Below, in pieces: positions 41,880 through 50,252 of a stretch of DNA of 64,000 nucleotides. The DNA comes from Tritrichomonas musculus (taxonomy: Eukaryota > Parabasalia > Tritrichomonadida > Tritrichomonadidae). A program made the translations under genes and the position numbers. Positions within the stretch are counted from its first letter, which is position 1, and each line of letters begins with the position of its first letter. The notes under the pieces were generated by a model that saw only the letters and a program-made list of their open reading frames with translations, did no database searches and was not told where the DNA came from. The stretch spans positions 4,650,001-4,714,000 of the forward strand of contig JAPFFF010000010.1 of the NCBI GenBank assembly GCA_039105265.1. Direction: 5' to 3'.

Positions 41880-42833
41880 ATGACTTCGTGCGATCGCAAA
41901 ATGTTAAAATTACTTATTTTAGGAAATAATGAAGTTGGCAAAACTGCTATTCTTAACCAATATTGCAACAGAAAATTTATAATGCAATATGAACCTACGA
42001 TAGGTGCCAATTTCTCAGTCAAAAAACTCGATGTTGATGATTGGTCTGTTTCATTAAATATTTGGGATACTGCTGGAACCGAAAAGTTCAGATCACTCAC
42101 TCAATTTTTCTCTCGTGGAACTGATTGCTGCATTCTGGCTTATGATGTTACAAATCCCCAATCTTTTGAAAACATTAAAAACTGGAAAAAAGTTTTTTCA
42201 GAATCCCTTGGATTATCAGATTCAGATGATTTCCCTTTCTTACTTCTTGGGAATAAATCAGATCTTCCAGGAAAAGCAGTTGAAGAAATTACTGCACGTT
42301 TATATGCAATAAATAATGGAAACATGCTCTTTTACGAGGTTTCCTCAAAAACAGGTGAAAATATACAAGAAGCATTCATATCCCTAGTCAAAAAATATAA
42401 AAAGCTACACATGGCAAAAGAATTAGAAGGACAAATGCGAAACCAGAGAACAAAATTTGAAGAACAAATGCAAAGACAGAAAAATGAATTTGAAGCGCAA
42501 ATGCAAAGACAGAAAAATGAATTTGGAATCTTTGTATTTGTCCAAATACTAAACCAAATGCGTTATATGAAGTTGATGTCCGAACAAACGACAAACCAAC
42601 AGTATGAATTGGAGAAACTAAAGGAAGATGTGGTAAATCAAAGAAAGCTAATAGTAAAAACAGGCGAAGAACACAAAAAGCAAATAGAAGAAATTGATGA
42701 AGAACACAAAAAGCAAATAGAAGAAATAGACGAAGAATTCTTAAAGCAACTTGATGAAAAAAACAAAGAAATCGAAAGATTAAAGGAACAACTTAAATTG
42801 CTTCAAATGCAAATTACGACATCAGTAACATGA
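41880..42833 (+). CDS. Rab7-like GTPase with coiled-coil tail and no prenylation site
   Basis: Residues about 8-175 are a Rab GTPase closest to Rab7. It has P-loop GNNEVGKT, switch I YEPTIGANF, DTAG at 63-66, then GNKSDL and SSKTGEN, plus the Rab7-like insert region FSESLGLSDSDDFPFLLLG. The catalytic glutamine after DTAG is replaced by Thr (T67, equal to Rab7 Q67), which in Rab proteins slows GTP hydrolysis. Instead of a short hypervariable tail ending in cysteines there is a 130-residue coiled coil with tandem repeats (QMQRQKNEFE; EEHKKQIEEID twice). It ends QITTSVT, so it cannot be geranylgeranylated at its C-terminus. It may act as a soluble, GTP-locked adaptor in late endosomal traffic; the activity is inference. 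Confidence 0.88.
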   Translation: MTSCDRKMLKLLILGNNEVGKTAILNQYCNRKFIMQYEPTIGANFSVKKLDVDDWSVSLNIWDTAGTEKFRSLTQFFSRGTDCCILAYDVTNPQSFENIKNWKKVFSESLGLSDSDDFPFLLLGNKSDLPGKAVEEITARLYAINNGNMLFYEVSSKTGENIQEAFISLVKKYKKLHMAKELEGQMRNQRTKFEEQMQRQKNEFEAQMQRQKNEFGIFVFVQILNQMRYMKLMSEQTTNQQYELEKLKEDVVNQRKLIVKTGEEHKKQIEEIDEEHKKQIEEIDEEFLKQLDEKNKEIERLKEQLKLLQMQITTSVT

Positions 42834-43656
42834 AACATATTAAAAATAAAAAGATATCAAAGTAGTGCATTATAAAGTAAATAATAAAATATATCAAATT
42901 GTTAAGTGTCAAGAAGCTTTTTTACCTATTTTCTTTTTTAATGTATATACAGCTAGGTATTATTACTGCAGGCCCATTTCAATTTTTTGTTTTCTTATGA
43001 CTGCCGTTTGATCATTTGCTAAAGTTTTAATTTCATCTAAATGAATATATATATATTCTCCGAGATATTTAATATTTAATGGATCTATATTTCTATTTTT
43101 TAATCATTATTTGAATGATTCATACTTTTTTATAATATCAATTTGTTAATTTTGAAAAAAATACTTTGAATGAAAAAACAATATTTTATAATTAATAATT
43201 ATTAATTAATAATTGATGAAGGAGCTATAAAAAAGTCAAAAACTTTTTTATCACCTTATATTAATAACATTTTGTTTATAAAAAACAAAAAATTAGCTTT
43301 TAACTATCTTTATGTCAACATTAATATTAATCCCAATGTGATTTGAATCAATAACGGAATTCGCAGAGATAATAAAAAAATATTTATATTCTAAGTTGTT
43401 AGGAAAGAAGCAATAATTATGATATTTAATAGCAAATGAATAAACATTACCATAATAATTTGCTACAATATTAAATTGTATTTCAGTATAATCTACTAAA
43501 TTATTGATGAGGTAATCACAATGATATCATTGTGATGACATTTTATTGATATTTTAATGCATTTTCCAAAATGGCCTCCTGGCGGTTTTCACTTATCGTT
43601 CGCTTTTTGAAGAGGAAGAAGAAAATAGAAACGATTGTAAAAAAAGAAAAAAAAAA
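42834..43656. other. Intergenic, AT-rich
   Basis: No gene is visible. The stretch includes AATTATTAATTAATAATTG-type palindromes near 43190. It leads into the fold-back structure at 43657-43774. Confidence 0.5.
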
Positions 43657-43774
43657 TTCATAACCGAAAAAAGTGACAGCAAAAAAACAAATTATGCCAT
43701 CGTTTTCCATTTGTTTTTTTTTTTTTTTTTTTTTTCTTAGGAATTTTTATGCAGTCACTTTTTTCGGTTATGAA
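43657..43774. repeat. Perfect 21-bp inverted repeat enclosing a T22 run
   Basis: The left arm at 43657-43677 contains CATAACCGAAAAAAGTGAC. It is repeated exactly as its complement at 43754-43774. Between them lies a run of 22 T (43714-43735). The right arm is part of the ankyrin-gene remnant, where its complement reads FITEKSD, so the left arm is an inverted copy of former coding sequence. Confidence 0.85.
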
Positions 43775-44164
43775 ATGGAAAATCGATTGATCTGGAATAA
43801 CTATTTTTTGTTGAAAGAGAAAAAGAAGAATTCGTTTATTGTTTTTAAATATTTGGAATATTTCTTGATTTGTGAAGGTCTGTTTGATTTAAACGGAATA
43901 ATGAAATAAAATTTCTTCAGCTTTTTGGTAAAGATTATGATATCTACGATGATTATTTGTAATCGAACATATTATTTTGAGAAATTCTTCAAGTTCTTCT
44001 TTTTCTTGATTAAATATATCCTTTAAAAGCAGGGAAGCTTCAAGGCTTTCCTCTTCTGTATTTTCTTCTTTCGAAAGAAGATTAAAAGACTGCATAATGT
44101 ATATTTTGAAATTTGCGATTTTTGGATGATTTTGGCATATTTCAAAATATATTAAGTCTGACAA
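43736..44164 (-). pseudogene. N-terminal remnant of an ankyrin/DUF3447 protein gene
   Basis: The minus strand reads from TTG at 44164 (SDLIYFEICQNHPKI) to a stop at 43889-43891. Another 55 or so codons follow directly in the same frame: IKQTFTNQEIFQIFKNNKR, then ILLFLFQQKIVIPDQSIF. This matches the start of the ankyrin-LRR gene at 53033, which has IKQTFSNYDLFCFFKSNKR and then VLLFLLTKKIITIDKTIF. The ATG, the reading frame and everything after about residue 145 are lost, and the copy ends in a T22 run. It is a truncated family member. Confidence 0.8.
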
Positions 44165-44331
44165 TTTAGAAGATTTTGGTATTAGCTTAAAAATAGATTA
44201 ATCACATCAGAAATAAAATGTATAAAAAAATTAAAAAATACTTCGTTAAATAGAAAATAAAATTAGTATTTCATATTTTAGTAAGATATTCAATCAAATT
44301 TTGAATAAAATTTCATTTCAATTTTTATTAC

Positions 44332-46368
44332 TCAGTGCTGATAGCGGACTGGCATGTTTGGTGTGTTTGGCGGCGGATCTCCACCGATGAAAACAGCACT
44401 CATATAGCAACTTGCAACACAGAAAGTGGCACCGCCTGTTATAGTCGTCTCTGCTGGCGAATAAACGTATTCGTCGCTTGGGCCACTGCTGAGGAGGAGT
44501 TCGCCATAATAGCTCCATCCGCAGGCGAGGACTTTGCCTTCACGCGTCTCGAAAAGTGAGTGATAAAATCCGGCGTAGGCTGCCCTGACTTCGTGGCCAG
44601 AAAGTGACGGAATCTCAGTGAACGAGGGAACTTCACTTCTTCCTTGCTCAAAGCCGAGCTGGCCATGACCGTTTGATCCGCGCCCAAAGACTCGGCCTTC
44701 ACTACTGACTGCCAGGCAGTGCTCGCACGAGCCAGACAGCCAGACGACTTTTTGGCCTGACAGTTCTGAAACCTCTGAAAATTTGAGGACGCAGCTTCCT
44801 GATTCGACGGCTGACGCGAAGACCCGCCCGCTCCAGCTCAGCGCAAAAACTGATTTGTCGAGGCAGGCAACCATCGTAGCCTTCTCGCCGCCTGGAAGAG
44901 AAACCGCATCGATGCGTGACGATGAATATCTGACTGAGACGCGGTTGATGAAGATGACTTCACCGTCGGTGCAGATCGCAGCTGCATGACTATTACCACC
45001 AAAAAGTGACACTGGTTCTTTGTTGCCGATGTCAAGAAAAACTGGGGTGCCGCCGTTTATTCCATTATCGCAGAAAACGAGCTGCCTCCCGCTGCCACAA
45101 CTTTTTGTGAACATGTAGAGAGTGCCGTATTGAGTACAGACAGCAGAAACCGGAGCTAGCGGCTGCCCGTTGCTGTCATTCATCGAAAATTCTTTAGATC
45201 GGCGGATGCCTGTCTTCTCGAGCGAGCCGCTGATTCGGCCGTCGTTGTTGTAGCCAACTCCGATCAGAGAGCCAGAACGAGTGACAGAAACCGAGTGTCC
45301 GTAGTAGGCTGAGTATGACAGAAGCGAAGACGGATCCAGCTGCAAATTCTGAGGAGGGTGGATGACTGCATCATTATACTTGTTTTTACTGGTCGGGTTT
45401 TCGCCAATCTGACGGTATTCATCATATCCGCCAACGACGATATTTTCGGCGTATCGTTGAATATGACGATAGAAACCGTTTCCTTCTCTTTCATTCGATT
45501 TGGATGATTTTTGCAGTGATTCTTTCATGCTGAAGTAGAAGCACTTCTTGATCTTGTTCCAAAGTGGGACTGTCATTTCATTCGGATCAACTCTGTCAAT
45601 GAATTCTTTCAATTTATCTTCACTCAAAAAGTCAAAATTGACCTCTTCATAGAAATAAATGTCACTCAAAAACTCGTTCTTTGAATTTGGGCATTTTTCT
45701 TTTTCTTCTTCTGCTTTTTTGATCATGAATTTGTCAATCAGGTCAAGAAGCCAGTCTTCACTTTCAATCGTCAGTTTCGCGCTCTTCAAAATTGAATAAA
45801 AAACCGTCCTAGAAAGGTTAATTATTTCATCTGTATCAATTGAGTATAACTTGGACGCAATGTATTCAATAATTTTACTCTGATTCCACATTTCTGATGA
45901 ATCTGAATTCATTTCAAGAAATGAAGCAAATTCCAGTTTTTCGCTGATTTTTTTCTCAAAATTTTCTTTTTCATCATCATCAGCAAAAAGTTCGTCAAGT
46001 TTCGTGAACATTTCTTTGTTTTTTAAAAGGATTGAGATGATTTGAAGCTGAAAACTCTGATCTTGGTCGAGTTCAATCGAGTTACCTTTACTGATAGATT
46101 CAAATAGAGAAAAGACTTCTTCGTTCATTTTAGTTAAATAGTTTGTTTTGGAATGTTTGGTAGATTTCATGTTAGAAAAATGAATGGAAGTAATCGTTGG
46201 ATCTGATTGATGAATTTGTGAAACATATGGAGAAATAAATTCTGCAAAGACTTTTTTCATTTGGATCTCGTGCTCTCCAAAAACAAATTTAAAGTCGTCT
46301 CCATAATTTTGATTTTCGACTAGATTTTTTAATCCCGCAGATGATAATATGAACGATTTCTTGCTCAT
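44332..46368 (-). CDS. BTB-like/RCC1-repeat protein
   Basis: I start at the ATG at 46368 (678 residues). The open frame extends to 46551, but that extension crosses a mobile-element terminus. The N-terminal half is a BTB-like head (YGDDFKFVFGEHEIQMKKVF) and a helical BACK-like region. The C-terminal half (about 360-678) has RCC1-type beta-propeller blades: YYGHSVSVTRSGSLIGVGYN, EHCLAVSSEGRVFGRGSNGH and FYHSLFETREGKVLACGWS. The domain order is like animal RCBTB proteins, but reversed. Such proteins are putative CUL3 adaptors or Ran-type exchange factors; neither role can be shown here. The propeller half is visibly GC-richer than the rest of the window. An initiator-like TCAATT lies 7 bases before the ATG. 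Confidence 0.82.
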   Translation of the reverse strand: MSKKSFILSSAGLKNLVENQNYGDDFKFVFGEHEIQMKKVFAEFISPYVSQIHQSDPTITSIHFSNMKSTKHSKTNYLTKMNEEVFSLFESISKGNSIELDQDQSFQLQIISILLKNKEMFTKLDELFADDDEKENFEKKISEKLEFASFLEMNSDSSEMWNQSKIIEYIASKLYSIDTDEIINLSRTVFYSILKSAKLTIESEDWLLDLIDKFMIKKAEEEKEKCPNSKNEFLSDIYFYEEVNFDFLSEDKLKEFIDRVDPNEMTVPLWNKIKKCFYFSMKESLQKSSKSNEREGNGFYRHIQRYAENIVVGGYDEYRQIGENPTSKNKYNDAVIHPPQNLQLDPSSLLSYSAYYGHSVSVTRSGSLIGVGYNNDGRISGSLEKTGIRRSKEFSMNDSNGQPLAPVSAVCTQYGTLYMFTKSCGSGRQLVFCDNGINGGTPVFLDIGNKEPVSLFGGNSHAAAICTDGEVIFINRVSVRYSSSRIDAVSLPGGEKATMVACLDKSVFALSWSGRVFASAVESGSCVLKFSEVSELSGQKVVWLSGSCEHCLAVSSEGRVFGRGSNGHGQLGFEQGRSEVPSFTEIPSLSGHEVRAAYAGFYHSLFETREGKVLACGWSYYGELLLSSGPSDEYVYSPAETTITGGATFCVASCYMSAVFIGGDPPPNTPNMPVRYQH

Positions 46369-46372
46369 AAAA

Positions 46373-46377
46373 ATTGA
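46373..46377 (-). promoter_or_regulatory. Initiator-like TCAAT before the RCC1 gene
   Basis: TCAATTTTT immediately precedes the ATG at 46368, matching the trichomonad initiator form. It also supports the shorter start over the one at 46551. Confidence 0.4.
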
Positions 46378-46462
46378 TAAATTTATGCCATATTTTTTCT
46401 CATTCAATTTTTTTCCAAAGAATGTAATACTCACAAAATATGATCGTTTATTTAAAATCTTA

Positions 46463-46771
46463 TATAGTCTAGAGTAAAACCCCCCTACAAAATCTCTATA
46501 TAAAGGAGTTAGAATTATAATATTATATATACATATAGATAAAATGTTCATTTGATAAAATAATTATTATTATTTAAAAAATGTTTATTTTATATTTAGA
46601 TATTATTATTTAAAAATGTAATATATTCAATTTTTTTATCGAAAAATTGAATAGAAAATGGTATGTGTGTTTTCCACAAACGTACTTTTTGCCACCATTA
46701 AATGCCAAAAATAGGTGAATAAATATGGTAGGGGGTTTTCCATTGGTAGGGGGGTTTTCCAGTAGACTATA
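46463..46771. mobile_element. MITE-like element with GC-rich terminal inverted repeats (family 2)
   Basis: The left end at 46463-46488 reads TATAGTCTAGAGT then AAAACCCCCCTAC. The right end at 46746-46771 is its inverted copy with 22 of 26 bases matching. A partial extra copy of the inner terminus (GGTAGGGGGTTTTCCATT) sits at 46728-46744. The 309-bp interior is AT-rich and non-coding. Flanking target duplications are unclear; the ends themselves start TATA. Confidence 0.6.
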
Positions 46772-47244
46772 CATTTTTTTATTTTCTTACAGAAAAAGAA
46801 GATGTAGAGAGATAATCTTTCTTTCTTAAATTCAATTGATGCTTCCATAAAATTCAAAAGAGCTTTCGAGCAAAGTGTGTAAATAATTATCATAACCCAA
46901 GAATTTGGGAAAAATTTTCAACGAAATGAATCCCAAACAGGTTTTCTTGACGCCAACATTGGTGATGATGCTGAGACTTAAATGAAGCATTTTACTTAAT
47001 TTCTGCTATATAAAATGCAGCATCAAGAATTATACCCAAAATTCTCCAAAATCCATTTTATTTCTATCAAAAAACAGTAAATATTTTAATGGACAAAAAA
47101 TTAAATATTATTACTCTATCAAAAGAAGAATCTTCATTTTCCACCAGAATGGTGGGCGCCTAGCTGGTTGACCAATAAACAAAACTCTTTTTGATATAAA
47201 TATATTTTTACTATATCATAAATAAGGACTATATATAAATCAAA
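46772..47244. other. Intergenic, AT-rich
   Basis: No gene is visible. A few protein-like short frames near 47090-47200 have no recognisable family. The segment GGTGGGCGCCTAGCTGG near 47150 is unusually GC-rich for the surroundings. Confidence 0.45.
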
Positions 47245-47808
47245 TTAATTAAAAACCCAGTTTTTGTTGAATATGACGTTTTGATTTTCGTCAACACGGA
47301 CTGGTTTTTTGCTATGATGCGAAAAGGCAGTTCTATTATATGTATTCTGTGATTTGTAGCTGTCGTCAAACAGAGAGACTGGAAAGGCTTCAGCTGGAGT
47401 CATCTGGATTTTCATTTCGCCAAAAACAAACCTTTTTTCCCCATTAGGTGATTTGTACCCGAGTTTTTTTATATTGCATAATGGTTCATAAAGTTTGAAC
47501 TCTTTGATTTCAGTATTTGTTAAATCATTTGGCTTTGGGAACTCGTTCGAATGAATTATGGTTGATGCAATGATTGGATCATTTTGAGAAAAACTCTTTT
47601 TTCTAAAGACGAATATGATTTTCATCGTTCTTGGGGAAATATTTACTGCAAAAAAATGATGAGCTTCGTTGGTTTTTTGCTCATTAATTATAAAAGCTAA
47701 TTTAGTGTCATCAGGAATAGTGGTAATGCTAACACGGATATCATTATTTGGACCAATTAAATCTGGTCTTATTCTAAAAGATTGTAAATGAATATTTAAA
47801 CCATACAT
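47245..47808 (-). CDS. Small C2-like protein, paralogue of the gene at 5659-6264
   Basis: The product has 187 residues. It shares with the gene at 5659 the landmarks VRVxITTxPxx (here IRVSITTIPDD), VFRKKSF, DPIIASTII and EFP in the same order and spacing. It also shares a basic middle (KRFVFGEMKIQM against RRKIGKMNVSM) and a Ser/Asn-rich tail. The pair lies 41 kb apart in opposite orientation, so it is a dispersed duplicate. I know no named family; a C2-like beta-sandwich is my best structural reading. The ATG is directly preceded by ATCAAA, an initiator-like motif. It is intact. Confidence 0.75.
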   Translation of the reverse strand: MYGLNIHLQSFRIRPDLIGPNNDIRVSITTIPDDTKLAFIINEQKTNEAHHFFAVNISPRTMKIIFVFRKKSFSQNDPIIASTIIHSNEFPKPNDLTNTEIKEFKLYEPLCNIKKLGYKSPNGEKRFVFGEMKIQMTPAEAFPVSLFDDSYKSQNTYNRTAFSHHSKKPVRVDENQNVIFNKNWVFN

Positions 47809-48158
47809 TTTGATTAAATATGAAATGAAAAGTTTTTTTTTTTTTTTATTACTCTCAATTTTCCATAACGTTAACTTTTTGTATTTATTTTATATTTTTT
47901 TTCAAAGAAATAATAACGATAATCTTTCAAATATTTTTTCAAATTATAGTGAAGTTCTTATATTAATCCCATCATCAACTAATTTTCAAAAAAAAAAAAA
48001 AAAAAAAAAAAAATTTTTGACCTTATAACCGAAATTTTTTGGTGAAAAAAAGTGCCATTTGGACTTAACAAGATGCTATATAGTAAACAAACTTTTACAT
48101 TATTTTTTTATTAAAAGGATGAATTTGTTGGATCTTTATATTTGAGTTAAAAAGTTAA
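47809..48158. other. Intergenic with A26 run and dispersed repeat
   Basis: Contains a 26-base A run near 47986-48012 and the second copy of the 37-bp repeat (48046-48082). I see no gene. Confidence 0.6.
48046..48082. repeat. Dispersed 37-bp repeat, copy 2
   Basis: The stretch contains GTGCCATTTGGACTTAACAA followed by GATGCTATATA. It is 35 of 37 identical to 41534-41570. Both copies lie 5' of a minus-strand gene. Confidence 0.8.
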
Positions 48159-48569
48159 TCAATTGATTTGAAATTTTGCATATACTGTATAATTAACTGG
48201 GCCTGAGTTTAATCGAATATCGGTGATTCTTTTTGATATTCGATAAATGCCAGGTGCTAGTGATCCATAAAGCCAGTGCCATTGAATGCCTCTTTCTGCT
48301 TTTTCATTTGATGTAATTACATAAGCAATTGATTTAACACCGAAATCTTTTAATATGGTAGGCAAATTTTCCCATTGTCCATTTTTCTCAACCTGCAATG
48401 AATAGTCTTCTCCAAATTGTAAACCACCAGATGCCTCTTTTCCTGTAAGATCAAAAACCATTATTGCTCCTTTAGAAGTGATGTTTTTCAAAGAGAAAGT
48501 AAGTCCTAATTTTTCAATTCTTGATTCAGGACTTTGAATATATGATCCTTCTTCTTTGACTGATGACAT
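48159..48569 (-). CDS. Bacterial-type Ig-like (Big_14-like) single-domain protein
   Basis: I start at the ATG at 48569 (136 residues); the longer frame only adds a poly-Phe leader read from an A run. The whole protein is one immunoglobulin-like domain of the kind found in Firmicutes surface and lipoproteins. It shows LTFSLKNITSKGAIMVFDLTG, LQFGEDYSLQVEKNGQWENLP, then IQWHWLYGSLAPGIYRISK and an alternating hydrophobic end. The match rests on the FGEDYSLxxxxxGxWxxxP and WxWLYGxLxPGxYRIxK signatures. No signal peptide or lipobox is present, so it would be cytosolic here. Transfer from a gut bacterium is likely but inferred. TTCAA abuts the ATG. Confidence 0.75.
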   Translation of the reverse strand: MSSVKEEGSYIQSPESRIEKLGLTFSLKNITSKGAIMVFDLTGKEASGGLQFGEDYSLQVEKNGQWENLPTILKDFGVKSIAYVITSNEKAERGIQWHWLYGSLAPGIYRISKRITDIRLNSGPVNYTVYAKFQIN

Positions 48570-48573
48570 TTGA
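48570..48573 (-). promoter_or_regulatory. Initiator-like TCAA before the Ig-like gene
   Basis: TTCAA directly precedes the ATG at 48569. It follows an A/T homopolymer run and fits the short-leader initiator pattern seen at other genes here. Confidence 0.35.
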
Positions 48574-48921
48574 ATAAAAAAAAAAAAAAAAAAAGGTGAA
48601 ATGATCATTACAAAAAAATTGAAAGGATGTTGGAGAAGAGTGATGTGTAAAATAAACCTATTTTATTTAACATATTTTTTTTTTTTTTTTTTCACTCAAA
48701 ATTTCATTTTACTTTTCCTCCATAAAAAAATAGAGAAATTATAATTATGGAGAAAAAGATCTTCGAGTTGAAGTAAGAAAAAAAATTTTTTTCACAGCTC
48801 CTTTCTCCCATTAGTTGGAGTTCCAAATATTTCATACAATACAAATAGTCTATAAAAGATAAGTTTTAAATGGTCAATGACCACTTTATATTATTTCTTT
48901 TATTTGAAAGAAAATATGTTA
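48574..48921. other. Intergenic, AT-rich
   Basis: Dominated by T and A runs (for example near 48672-48692). No gene seen. Confidence 0.5.
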
Positions 48922-50095
48922 CTAATTTTTTTTCCACACAAATGACCATTTCAAGGCTAGGCTGTGCACAGCAAGCCATCTTGTATCAATATGGTGACCG
49001 TTTTCTTGAGGTCTTACGTAAGGGAAATAAAGGTCTTCAGAAGTAGTTTTATAGAGGTCAATTTGGGTTCCACTGCATCGATCACAATAGTTTTCTTCAG
49101 GTCCTCTTCCGAAGTAATCAACGTTGTGTAATTCAACTGGAATTCTGAAACGAAGTCCAATTCGTGGTATGCAATCATCTTCTCTATAATCACATTTTTG
49201 TGTGCCTCTGTAATAAGCTTTAACATTGACAATTCCAGTCGATTAAACTTGTCATCAAGGACATATATAACCGTCAAATTGGCAACATTATTTTCTATCG
49301 TTGCTTGACATTGGTCAATTTTGAATTCATGGCTCATCTTTTTCCAGAATTGTTCTCGATTTGGCGCTCCATTTCCGTAGTCATTGTCAGTTGGTCCTCT
49401 CCAGAAATTTGGCTGAAAACCGAATCCTTTTGAAATGTATTCAAAACCATCAAGTTTGTATGACTTCACATTTTTTTCGGTTTTACTGAATACAAATTCA
49501 ACTTTTTCTGAACAAATTGAAACCATTTCTGTGTTGTCATTTATTGTTAGCGAAGGACCTTCTTCATTCTTCACTGTCCTTGGAAGTGGCTCAATTGGAA
49601 GCCTGAATTTGTCGCGTGCAACAATGAATCCTTTCGGAATGAATGGTTGATTATCGAGTGTATCCAATTTCTTGGCCATTAAAATAAACGTACAAACCAC
49701 CACGTGCATTCTTGTGGTATTTTAATGTCTTTGCGACGATTGACACCAGTTGGATTAAGATCTGGAAGATATGGTGGTTGTGGATTCATGGGGCAAAAAT
49801 CAAAATTGCCATCTGTATAAATTGCTGTACCATAACCTTGGCGCTCCTAATTCCCTGGTACTTGGATCTCGCCACATTCTGGATCATTTTGGTTGATATT
49901 GGTTGCAATGTCTTTTGGCATTTTTATTGGAATTCCCATTTACCATTTAAATTAATGTAATATGGAGTTTTTTACAAAATTTGTTATATTGATAATAGCC
50001 TCTTCTCTGTTATCATGGCTAACAAATGATGTTCCTGGTTTTTCTCTATTTACTGAAGGTATTTCAATATCTTTATAATATTCTAGATTTGTCAT
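48922..50095 (-). pseudogene. Gutted GH2 beta-galactosidase (LacZ-type) gene
   Basis: From ATG at 50095 the reading starts like a LacZ N-terminus (YYKDIEIPSVNREKPGTSFV). In other frames it continues with YINLNGKWEF, then GYGTAIYTDGNFDF and LPDLNPTGVNRRKDI. It then passes directly to late domains: KKLDTLDNQPFIPKGFIVAR, then FWRGPTDNDYGNGAPNREQFWKK. The end, again in another frame, has DYFGRGPEENYCDR, YVRPQENGHHIDTRWLAV and a final stop at 48922. The entire catalytic TIM barrel, about 500 residues, is missing, and several frame breaks and stops occur. The enzyme hydrolyses terminal beta-galactosides; this copy cannot. Trichomonads carry such genes probably from bacteria, so a transferred gene in decay is likely. 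Confidence 0.92.
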
Positions 50096-50252
50096 TTCCT
50101 TAAAAAATTTATAAAATTTTTGATCTCAGAATAATTCAAAAAAAAGTGACATTTAAATTCAATACCAAAAAAATATATGAGAATATTAAAATATATATTT
50201 ATGTAAATAATTTGTAATTTAATTTTAAAATATTTTAATACTTTACAAAAAT

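Noticed and set aside
46369-46551. N-terminal extension of the RCC1 protein
   Set aside because: It runs through the left terminus of the family-2 element; the internal ATG at 46368 has an initiator-like motif and a family-like beginning.
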